A stretch of 6,531 bases of DNA from CAYJFX01 sp964370315 (GTDB lineage Bacteria > Spirochaetota > Spirochaetia > Treponematales > Treponemataceae). The stretch covers positions 1 through 6,531 of the forward strand of contig CAYJIS010000070.1 in the NCBI GenBank assembly GCA_964370315.1. Direction: 5' to 3'. A model generated the notes under the pieces. It did not search any database. It saw only the letters and a list, made by a program, of their open reading frames with translations, and was not told the DNA's origin. Made by a program: the position numbers and the translations under genes. This document shows, piece after piece, positions 1-5,634 of the stretch; the first letter of the stretch is position 1, and each line of letters begins with the position of its first letter.

Positions 1-131
1 AATTCGTCAGCCAAGTCGCTTTGCGATGGTATATATTCCCCTACTTTGTAAACGCCTGATATTATTCGAAAACAAATAATATCAAATATTTGACGAGACA
101 TGGGAATATAACTTGATTTATCTAATATCAT
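1..131 (-). CDS. GntR-family transcriptional regulator, N-terminal fragment (cut by window edge)
   Basis: Forty-three codons plus two bases are visible, starting at ATG 131-129 and running off the left edge without a stop. I translated this by hand. The peptide begins MILDKSSYIPMSRQIF and continues through RIISGVYKVGE, then PSQSDLADE. This matches the start of a GntR winged-helix domain: a short lead, I-P-x-x-x-Q-I near residues 9-15, R-I-x-S-G-x-Y at 22-28, G-E at 31-32, P-S at 35-36 and D-L-A-x-E at 39-43. The start is supported by a Shine-Dalgarno-like AAAGGA 7 nt upstream. The lead with P-x-x-x-Q-I is typical of the HutC or YtrA subfamilies, but the effector domain that would decide is outside the window. 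Its place 65 nt after the kinase gene, on the same strand, suggests that it is the local repressor of this uptake operon, responding to the substrate or its phosphorylated product (inference). Confidence 0.88.
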   Translation of the reverse strand, partial: MILDKSSYIPMSRQIFDIICFRIISGVYKVGEYIPSQSDLADE

Positions 132-135
132 CTTC

Positions 136-143
136 TTTCCTTT
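136..143 (-). promoter_or_regulatory. Ribosome binding site of the GntR regulator gene
   Basis: On the minus strand the sequence reads AAAGGAAA, followed by GAAG and the ATG at 131. It complements the 3' end of 16S rRNA and fixes the start of the truncated regulator frame, which is too short in this window to be picked up by length alone. Confidence 0.7.
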
Positions 144-148
144 ATTAG

Positions 149-166
149 TTATATTATATAATATAA
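149..166. repeat. Perfect 18-bp palindrome overlapping the regulator's -10 box (possible operator)
   Basis: The plus strand reads TTATATTAT immediately followed by its exact reverse complement ATAATATAA. The palindrome covers the whole candidate -10 hexamer at 153-158. A dimeric repressor such as a GntR protein bound here would block transcription of its own gene, so autoregulation is an attractive reading. The element is purely A/T, however, and such palindromes arise easily by chance in AT-rich intergenic DNA. The symmetry is certain; the function is not. Confidence 0.4.
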
Positions 167-181
167 ATGACAGTAATGCAA
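153..181 (-). promoter_or_regulatory. Candidate sigma-A promoter for the GntR regulator gene
   Basis: On the minus strand a perfect TATAAT (-10, at 158-153) lies 17 nt downstream of TTGCAT (-35, at 181-176; three of six consensus positions, the TTG). The spacing is optimal, and the predicted transcript would begin about 15 nt before the regulator's ribosome binding site. The -35 is weak and the surroundings are very AT-rich, so a chance match is possible. If real, it lets the regulator be made independently of the upstream catabolic operon. Confidence 0.5.
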
Positions 182-196
182 TTTAATTTTCACTAT

Positions 197-1084
197 TTAC
201 TTTATATATCCCAATAAATCTTCCGTGTTGAGTACAATTCGTGGTCCTATTTGAGAAATAGCCTGAGAAGAAGCATATGACGAAAACTGGATTGCTTTTT
301 CATCTGGGGCTCCGCATAAAATAGCGTAAAGGTAGCAGATGTTAAATGTGTCACCTGCACCTGTTGTATCTAAAACTTTGACATCAACTGCGGGAAAGAA
401 TATCTCTCTTGAACTTGAAAAAATCTTCGCTCCTTCCTTGCCAAGGGTAAGCAAAAGCTTGTCAATAGAATAGTCGTTTATAAGCTTATAAGCATCATAT
501 CCTATATTTTGAAGTTTTTCATACCCAAACTCATTTACACTCATTATATTTGCATACTGCAAATACATTAGCTCTTCTTTTGTAATATTAGCATCACAGT
601 CTATGAAAACACCTTTGCCTTTTCCTTTAAAATCTAAAAAAACAGTTTCAATATCTTCAAAAAATTGCAGGTCACTTATTGTGGTATATATGTAATCACA
701 ATCCAACAACAAATCCAATTGTTTTTCTGTTAATTTTATTTTTTTAACGTCTTCATTAACAACAAAAATAACCCTTTCTGAGTTTTCCGTAATAAGGAGA
801 CACCTTTTATTGGGTCTTGCGCCTGTACTAATACCACTTGTATTAACCCCAAATTTCTCTAAATCGGAAATAATTAAACTTGTCGAGGTTTCATAATTTG
901 ACAATTCATGCACTACATATGAGTCGATTTGGAGGCTACGCGCCACTATGGATGCATTTGCTACCATACCACCAGCAGAAACATAGCTAGGGCTTATAAA
1001 GCCTTTACCCCCCATTGAGGGATAAAGGCTTTGCAGAGAATAAAATTCATCTAGATCGCAGCCACCTAAAAAACAAATCTTCAT
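197..1084 (-). CDS. PfkB/ribokinase-family carbohydrate kinase (YegV-like context)
   Basis: This 295-aa cytoplasmic kinase has the normal length for the ribokinase family. The ATP/catalytic signature is intact: D239-T-T-G-A-G-D245, with G242-A-G-D245 forming the anion hole and D245 the expected catalytic base. The N-terminal sugar-binding part is also recognisable. D12 aligns by eye with D16 of E. coli ribokinase, and G38-G39-x-x-x-N43 matches the G-G-K-x-x-N motif, except that the lysine is replaced by M40. The enzyme probably phosphorylates a ribose-like sugar or a nucleoside-like glycoside delivered by the ABC importer and processed by the adjacent hydrolase; the exact substrate is unknown. 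The ATG lies 1 nt after the hydrolase stop (TAATATG). There is no convincing Shine-Dalgarno, only an A8 run, so translation probably depends on coupling to the hydrolase. No hairpin-type terminator follows. Family call firm; substrate inferred. Confidence 0.93.
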   Translation of the reverse strand: MKICFLGGCDLDEFYSLQSLYPSMGGKGFISPSYVSAGGMVANASIVARSLQIDSYVVHELSNYETSTSLIISDLEKFGVNTSGISTGARPNKRCLLITENSERVIFVVNEDVKKIKLTEKQLDLLLDCDYIYTTISDLQFFEDIETVFLDFKGKGKGVFIDCDANITKEELMYLQYANIMSVNEFGYEKLQNIGYDAYKLINDYSIDKLLLTLGKEGAKIFSSSREIFFPAVDVKVLDTTGAGDTFNICYLYAILCGAPDEKAIQFSSYASSQAISQIGPRIVLNTEDLLGYIK

Positions 1085-1085
1085 A

Positions 1086-2141
1086 TTATTTTTTTTGGGT
1101 TAGAGAATAAATTGATTTTGTAGTTGCTTCTAAATCAAAGTTATTCATTTTATTGATTGTTGATAGATAATCTGCAGGGAATGCATCAATACCTTTATAA
1201 GCACCCATAATAGCCCCTATCATAATAGCAATTGTATCTGTATCATTTCCAATATTAACACCAGCAAAGATTGCATCGAGTGCATTTTCTGGTGCTACAG
1301 CCATACAACCGTATGCAGCAGGAACAGCCTCACTAACGTGTAGTCCATTTCCAATAATATCTGCCAATTCACCTATTGCGTCTTGCCATTTTGAATATTT
1401 TTGTCCAATTGAAATAGCTAAAGGAATTCGAGCTAAGGTTGAAGCTCCAGCGACCCTATCAGCCCCGTTTTCATACGCAAGTTCATAACCTCGTTTTGCA
1501 CCGTAAATACCCGCTTCGAATATTTTTTCAATTGAAGTTATTTCATTAAGTGCTTCTGCAATACTAGCTGCAACAGCACAAGCACCAGAGATAGCAAGTG
1601 TATTGTTGTGTGTAAACTTTGTAATTGCAATAGCATCTACAATAGCTTTTTCTACATTGCCAGGGTTCAAAATTCCAGCTGAATATATTTTCATTGCGCC
1701 GCCATTTGTAGCTTTTGCATTTCCGTCATTTATAATTTTTACAGGATTCTCTTTGTTTTCTAAACTACCTTGCAAAGAAGCTCTTTGATCGCCAAAAATG
1801 CTTTGCATAGCCATTCTTGTAGTTGGACCGGTAAAATTACTATAATATGGATAGTCTAACCATCTTTTAAAGGCAACTTTCATGGTTTCAACATCTATAA
1901 GTCCATCACGTTCAAGGATAGATTCTAATATATAATATCCTTGAATAAAGTCATCAGTACACATACCTGCCTTATTGCACCGGCCGAAGGTATCTTGAGG
2001 CCCATCATGAAAGTCAGTTACATAATCACCAAAATATTCAATAATTTGCTCAGTACTTCTGCATTCTGTTGCACACCCTAAAGAATCCGCTGCAGAAGCG
2101 CCTACTAAACATCCTAAAATTTTCTTTTCTAATATATTCAT
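1086..2141 (-). CDS. ADP-ribosylglycohydrolase (DraG/ARH) family hydrolase, YegU-like context
   Basis: This 351-aa protein has the DraG/ARH binuclear-metal architecture. The opening motif is A18-D-S-L-G22 followed by E26, where G-D-A-L-G...E is usual. T62-D63-D64 is followed by F rather than the common T. A central T-N-G-G-A-M-K stretch spans 145-151 and T177-H178 lies in the helical core. The C-terminal metal motif is N299-D300-T301-D302-T303. By analogy with human ARH3 (E41, T76-D77-D78, D314, D316, T317), all expected metal ligands are present (E26, T62, D63, D64, D300, D302, T303), so an active hydrolase is likely. Family members remove ADP-ribose from proteins, DNA or small molecules. 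In an operon with a sugar importer and a PfkB kinase, a catabolic role on an imported ribosyl glycoside fits better than reversal of protein ADP-ribosylation, for which no ADP-ribosyltransferase is seen nearby. The start has a strong Shine-Dalgarno, and the gap to the upstream permease is 17 nt. Confidence 0.93.
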   Translation of the reverse strand: MNILEKKILGCLVGASAADSLGCATECRSTEQIIEYFGDYVTDFHDGPQDTFGRCNKAGMCTDDFIQGYYILESILERDGLIDVETMKVAFKRWLDYPYYSNFTGPTTRMAMQSIFGDQRASLQGSLENKENPVKIINDGNAKATNGGAMKIYSAGILNPGNVEKAIVDAIAITKFTHNNTLAISGACAVAASIAEALNEITSIEKIFEAGIYGAKRGYELAYENGADRVAGASTLARIPLAISIGQKYSKWQDAIGELADIIGNGLHVSEAVPAAYGCMAVAPENALDAIFAGVNIGNDTDTIAIMIGAIMGAYKGIDAFPADYLSTINKMNNFDLEATTKSIYSLTQKK

Positions 2142-2146
2142 TATTG

Positions 2147-2155
2147 TCTCCTTTT
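2147..2155 (-). promoter_or_regulatory. Ribosome binding site of the hydrolase gene
   Basis: The minus strand reads AAAAGGAGA five nucleotides before the ATG at 2141. This is the strongest Shine-Dalgarno in the window. It fills the 17-nt gap after the second permease and indicates that the hydrolase is initiated independently, in contrast to the kinase that follows it. Confidence 0.8.
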
Positions 2156-2158
2156 AGA

Positions 2159-3124
2159 CTATTTTTTTTCTAATATTTCATTAACCATTATAGTTGATAA
2201 TAAAATAATTCCAAGTATTCCCATTTGCCAAACAGAGTTTATTTGTGCTAATTGTAAACCAGTGGACAGCATAGTTGTAATAATCGCTGCAAAAATTACA
2301 TTTTCTATGTTACCTTTTCCTCCCTTGATTGAACTACCTGCAAGCATTACAATGGTAATAGCTTGCAATTCCATATCCCTACCGACATCAGCTTTAGCAA
2401 CCATTAAATACGATGTCATTAAAATACCACCAATCGCAGCTAAAAAGGCAGATACCATATAAATTCCTATTCTGATTTTTTCTACCTCTATGCCTGCAAA
2501 TCTTGCAGATGTTTCATTTATTCCGATTAAATAGATATTTCTTCCTAGCTCAGTTTTTTTCATCCCTATAATCATCAAAACTAAAATAGGAATTACAACC
2601 AATAAAATTTTTGAGGGGATGCCTAAAATAGTACTTTGACCAATCCATGAAAAAGATTCAGGAAGTCCGACTACTGTACCAGTTTTAGCAAGAACTAATG
2701 AAATCCCACCATACATATACAAGGTACCTAGAGTGGCAATAAATGGAGGCATTTTTATTTTTACTATTGCAAAAGCATTTATTCCACCAAGAACCAAAGA
2801 CAATAATAGCACTGTAAGAATTGCTAACCATAACGGTACTCCATTGACATACAACAATGCCATAACAACTCCAGTCAAGCTAATTATCGAACCAACAGAG
2901 AGGTCTATACCTCCACCACCTGCTAATATTACTAAATTTTGTCCAAGTGAAATTAAGATGATAACGGTAACAAAGTGCAGTATTTGAACCAGGTTATAAG
3001 CAGTAAAAAAATAGGGACTCATAATTGATAGTATAATAGCTGTAACCACTGTAAGCACTAACAAAGAAATAGTTCTATTTTTTAATAAATTTAGAGCAGT
3101 GTTTAATTTACATTCTTTATGCAT
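2159..3124 (-). CDS. Sugar ABC transporter permease, BPD_transp_2 family (second permease)
   Basis: This 321-aa, strongly hydrophobic inner-membrane protein probably has 8-10 transmembrane helices and belongs to the RbsC/LsrD/RhaQ type. The family motif G69-G-G-G-I-D-L-S-V-G78 follows the second hydrophobic block. The cytoplasmic loop that contacts the ATPase is A262-G-S-S-I-K-G-G-K-G271, a variant of the usual G-G-T-S-x-x-G-G-x-G seen intact in the partner permease. It should form a heterodimer with the other permease as the membrane channel of the importer. The ATG overlaps the end of the preceding permease gene by 8 nt, consistent with coupled translation, and AGAAGG about 10 nt upstream lies inside that gene. 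It ends ...EKK with an A8 run just before the TAG stop. Substrate specificity cannot be read from the permease. Confidence 0.93.
   Translation of the reverse strand: MHKECKLNTALNLLKNRTISLLVLTVVTAIILSIMSPYFFTAYNLVQILHFVTVIILISLGQNLVILAGGGGIDLSVGSIISLTGVVMALLYVNGVPLWLAILTVLLLSLVLGGINAFAIVKIKMPPFIATLGTLYMYGGISLVLAKTGTVVGLPESFSWIGQSTILGIPSKILLVVIPILVLMIIGMKKTELGRNIYLIGINETSARFAGIEVEKIRIGIYMVSAFLAAIGGILMTSYLMVAKADVGRDMELQAITIVMLAGSSIKGGKGNIENVIFAAIITTMLSTGLQLAQINSVWQMGILGIILLSTIMVNEILEKK
3117..3124 (-). other. Eight-nucleotide overlap of the two permease genes
   Basis: The minus strand reads ATGCATAA: the ATG starts the second permease and the TAA ends the first. The downstream ribosome binding site (AGAAGG, 3135-3140) lies within the upstream gene, so ribosomes finishing the first permease can re-initiate on the second. 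Confidence 0.85.
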
Positions 3125-4064
3125 TGTTTTTTTTCCTTCTATTTGAAATCATATCTATTGTTACAGATAATAGCAGAAAGAATCCGACTAAAACTCTCTC
3201 CCATAGAGATGGAATGCCCATAAGATTAATTCCGTTACGTAGCGTTGCCATAATAAAAACTCCAGCTAAGGTACCAAGCACGCTTCCCGACCCACCTAGT
3301 ACAGAGGTCCCTCCAATTACTACCGCTGCTATTACGTGAATATGCAGTTCAAGTCCAATGGTAATCTCTACACTCCCTAACCTAGCTATATACAACAAGG
3401 AAGCAATACCAGTTAATGCTCCAATAAAAACATATGTAATTATTTTAGTTTTTCGAATATTAATCCCTACCACTGAAGCTGCGATTTCATTGCTTCCAAC
3501 AGCATACACATTACGTCCAATCTTTGTATACTTAAGAACTAATGCAAAGAAAATGTATCCTAAAACAAGTAAATACAACAATGTTGGTACACCCAAAATG
3601 CTTCCTTTTGTTACATACCCGAATACATCTTCTATACCTGTAAGCCATCTTCCCCCAAGCATAATAAATATTAAAGCACGCAAGATATACATAGTACCAA
3701 TTGTTGCAATCATATCAGGAATTTTACAAAATGCTATTAAACTACCATTTGCTAAGCCAATTATTGAGCCACACAAGACAATTAATAAAATTATCAGAGG
3801 AGCAGGAACTCCAGCTTGTATCATCCAACCTGTAAGGATTGAAAGCACACCTAAGGAGGCCCCAACGCTAATATCAATCCCACCAATAATCATAATAGCT
3901 GTCATACCAATAGCTATGACAGCTATTTCCATACTATTTTGCAATACAGATAGTAAATTTAAGTAGGTTAAAAATGATGGAGCAAAAACTCCAAAAATAA
4001 TAACCATCACTATCAACAAACACCAAATAAAAACTGTTCTTTTATTAATCTTAATTTTATTCAT
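3117..4064 (-). CDS. Sugar ABC transporter permease, BPD_transp_2 family (first permease)
   Basis: This 315-aa integral membrane protein is of the RbsC/LsrC/RhaP type. After a short basic N-terminus (MNKIKINKR) the first helix spans roughly residues 11-30. The family motif G61-G-I-D-I-S-V-G68 and the coupling-loop motif G251-G-T-S-V-L-G-G-S-G260 are both intact, and the chain ends in a basic, cytoplasmic-looking tail (NRRKKNNA). Together with the downstream permease it would form the asymmetric translocation channel. Having two distinct permeases, as in Lsr and Rha importers, differs from the ribose system, where one RbsC forms a homodimer. It starts 10 nt after the ATPase stop, with a modest ribosome binding site (AAGAGAG). 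It shares 8 nt (ATGCATAA) with the next gene, which favours equal synthesis of the two subunits. Confidence 0.94.
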   Translation of the reverse strand: MNKIKINKRTVFIWCLLIVMVIIFGVFAPSFLTYLNLLSVLQNSMEIAVIAIGMTAIMIIGGIDISVGASLGVLSILTGWMIQAGVPAPLIILLIVLCGSIIGLANGSLIAFCKIPDMIATIGTMYILRALIFIMLGGRWLTGIEDVFGYVTKGSILGVPTLLYLLVLGYIFFALVLKYTKIGRNVYAVGSNEIAASVVGINIRKTKIITYVFIGALTGIASLLYIARLGSVEITIGLELHIHVIAAVVIGGTSVLGGSGSVLGTLAGVFIMATLRNGINLMGIPSLWERVLVGFFLLLSVTIDMISNRRKKNNA

Positions 4065-4074
4065 ATTTACTCTC

Positions 4075-5559
4075 TTAAGAATTTAATGCTGCTTTTAAAA
4101 CATTTTCTTCTGTACATCTATCACCAATTAGATGATCAATATATTTCCCTTCATGCATAACCAAAATATTATCAGTAAGAGCCATTATTTCAGTTAATTC
4201 AGATGAGATTAAAATTATTGTCATACCCTTTTGAGAAAGAGACTGTATTAATTTATAAATTTCTGTCTTAGTTTTAACATCGATACCGCGTGTTGGCTCA
4301 TCTAGAATTAATATTTCAGGGTCATGCAATAAACATCGAGTAAACAACACCTTTTGCTGGTTACCCCCCGATAATGATGATATAAAGTCATCTGGAGAAT
4401 TTAATTTTATTTCATACTTTTTGATACTATTGTTTACATATTCTTTTTCTACTTTATTATCATACACTATAAATTTTTTACATAGGTTATTTAACATTCC
4501 TGCAAGCAAGTTATATCTAATTTTAGCAGTTGAAAAAACTCCTTGCGTTATCCTGTCTTCGGGTAAGTATACGATTTTTTTGTTATAGGCATCTCTCGCA
4601 TTTTTTGCCTTAAAGTCTTGGTTTTTATAAGAAAATGTTCCAGAATAGATTCTTTCACCGATTATGGCCTGAGCTAGTTCAGTTCTCCCCGCGCCAACTA
4701 GACCATATAATCCTAAAATCTCACCCTTGTTTATCTCGAATGAAATATTATCAAAAGCTTTATGCGAGCAGACATTTTTTGCCGAAAAAATAACTTCTGT
4801 TTGTTTTTTATACGTAACAAGGTCTTTGCTAGTAAAAGTTCTTCCTGACATCATTTCCAGCAGTTTATCTGTAGTAGCCTCATCTTTTTTTAATGTGCCA
4901 ATTAAGCAACCGTCTTTTAAAACAGTAATTTTATTTGATAACTCAAGTATCTCAGGAATTCGATGGCTAATATATAATATTGCAACCCCTTCACTTGACA
5001 GTCTTTTTATTAAAGAAAACAGCCTGAGACTTTCATCAAAACTCAAAATTGATGTTGGCTCATCCAGAATTAATATTTTCGAATTTCTATATATTCCCTT
5101 GGCTATCAAAATCATTTGCTGTGTACCAATTGGTAATAAGCCCATATTGGTGTGAAGAATGTCTACAGGTACGCCCATAGCGCCTAAGGCTTTTTTACCT
5201 TCTTCTTCCATTAGAGCCCAATCAAGGTAACCCATCTTGCTAACTAATTCGCACCCAACAAAAATATTTTCAAGAACAGTTAAATCTGAAAAAATAACTG
5301 GCTCTTGATGAATAATACAAATTCCTTCTTGTTCCGCTTCTCTAACATTCTTAAATGTCAACACCCTGTCACCAGAACTCATAGAGCCTTGAGATGGGTT
5401 AATGACACCACTAATTATTTTCATTAAAGTGGATTTTCCGGCGCCATTTTCGCCAACAATTGAATGTACCTCTCCAGCATTTATTTCAAGGCTTACATCA
5501 ATAAGTGCTTTAACTCCACCATATTGTTTATTAATATTATTTAATTTTAGTAACGTCAT
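4075..5559 (-). CDS. Sugar ABC transporter ATP-binding protein, two fused NBDs (RbsA/LsrA/RhaT type)
   Basis: This 494-aa cytoplasmic ATPase has two tandem nucleotide-binding domains, the normal length for this class. NBD1 has Walker A G36-E-N-G-A-G-K-S-T44, Q-loop Q85, Walker B I-L-I-L-D166-E167 and switch H199. Its signature is P143-I-G-T-Q-Q148, a departure from L-S-G-G-Q in which proline replaces the signature serine. NBD2 has a degenerate Walker A (G286-L-V-G-A-G-R-T293, no lysine), a P333-E-D-R336 motif, a perfect signature L396-S-G-G-N-Q-Q402, Walker B D420-E421 and S-S-E at 452-454 in place of the switch histidine. An impaired second Walker A is the rule in RbsA-like proteins, so hydrolysis is expected at one composite site. 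It powers the two permeases encoded just downstream. It follows the binding-protein gene after a 75-nt gap containing a stem-loop; the start has AGAGGA close upstream. Confidence 0.95.
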   Translation of the reverse strand: MTLLKLNNINKQYGGVKALIDVSLEINAGEVHSIVGENGAGKSTLMKIISGVINPSQGSMSSGDRVLTFKNVREAEQEGICIIHQEPVIFSDLTVLENIFVGCELVSKMGYLDWALMEEEGKKALGAMGVPVDILHTNMGLLPIGTQQMILIAKGIYRNSKILILDEPTSILSFDESLRLFSLIKRLSSEGVAILYISHRIPEILELSNKITVLKDGCLIGTLKKDEATTDKLLEMMSGRTFTSKDLVTYKKQTEVIFSAKNVCSHKAFDNISFEINKGEILGLYGLVGAGRTELAQAIIGERIYSGTFSYKNQDFKAKNARDAYNKKIVYLPEDRITQGVFSTAKIRYNLLAGMLNNLCKKFIVYDNKVEKEYVNNSIKKYEIKLNSPDDFISSLSGGNQQKVLFTRCLLHDPEILILDEPTRGIDVKTKTEIYKLIQSLSQKGMTIILISSELTEIMALTDNILVMHEGKYIDHLIGDRCTEENVLKAALNS

Positions 5560-5588
5560 AGTCCTCTTCTTTCTGCCGTAACTTAAAG

Positions 5589-5623
5589 TTTAGCAATTTA
5601 GTAATGAATACTAAATTGCTAAA
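5589..5623 (-). other. Perfect 15-bp stem, 5-nt loop hairpin between binding-protein and ATPase genes
   Basis: The arms TTTAGCAATTTAGTA (5589-5603) and TACTAAATTGCTAAA (5609-5623) are exact reverse complements around the loop ATGAA. In the transcript the structure begins 11 nt after the binding-protein stop codon. It is followed by CUUUAAGUUACGG, not a run of U, so it does not look like an efficient intrinsic terminator. Intercistronic hairpins at this place in importer operons commonly protect the 3' end of the binding-protein mRNA or cause partial termination, giving more binding protein than membrane subunits. That role is inferred by analogy. The symmetry would also suit a protein-binding operator, but the position favours RNA. 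Confidence 0.75.
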
Positions 5624-5634
5624 ACAATCAGCGT

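Noticed and set aside
132..196. Possible transcription terminator after the kinase gene
   Set aside because: The 65-nt gap contains only an A/T-only palindrome with no loop or GC content and no following U tract; it looks like promoter DNA, not an intrinsic terminator.
1086..2141. Toxin-antitoxin or DarTG-like defence role for the ADP-ribosylglycohydrolase
   Set aside because: No ADP-ribosyltransferase or toxin partner is present; the gene is embedded between importer permeases and a sugar kinase, which favours catabolism.
2159..2170. A second A8 run just before the stop of the second permease, as a possible slippage site into the hydrolase
   Set aside because: Reading the hydrolase frame backwards from its ATG meets an in-frame TAA (2156-2154) within the gap, so slippage cannot create a fusion; the hydrolase also has a strong ribosome binding site of its own.
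3358..3966. Plus-strand open frame of 202 codons opposite the first permease
   Set aside because: It lies entirely antisense to a well-supported membrane-protein gene, has low-complexity I/T/P-rich composition typical of the reverse complement of hydrophobic codons, and shows no recognisable family.
4727..5155. Plus-strand open frame of 142 codons opposite the ATPase gene
   Set aside because: It is antisense to conserved NBD1 motifs, has no domain likeness, and no supporting ribosome binding site or context.
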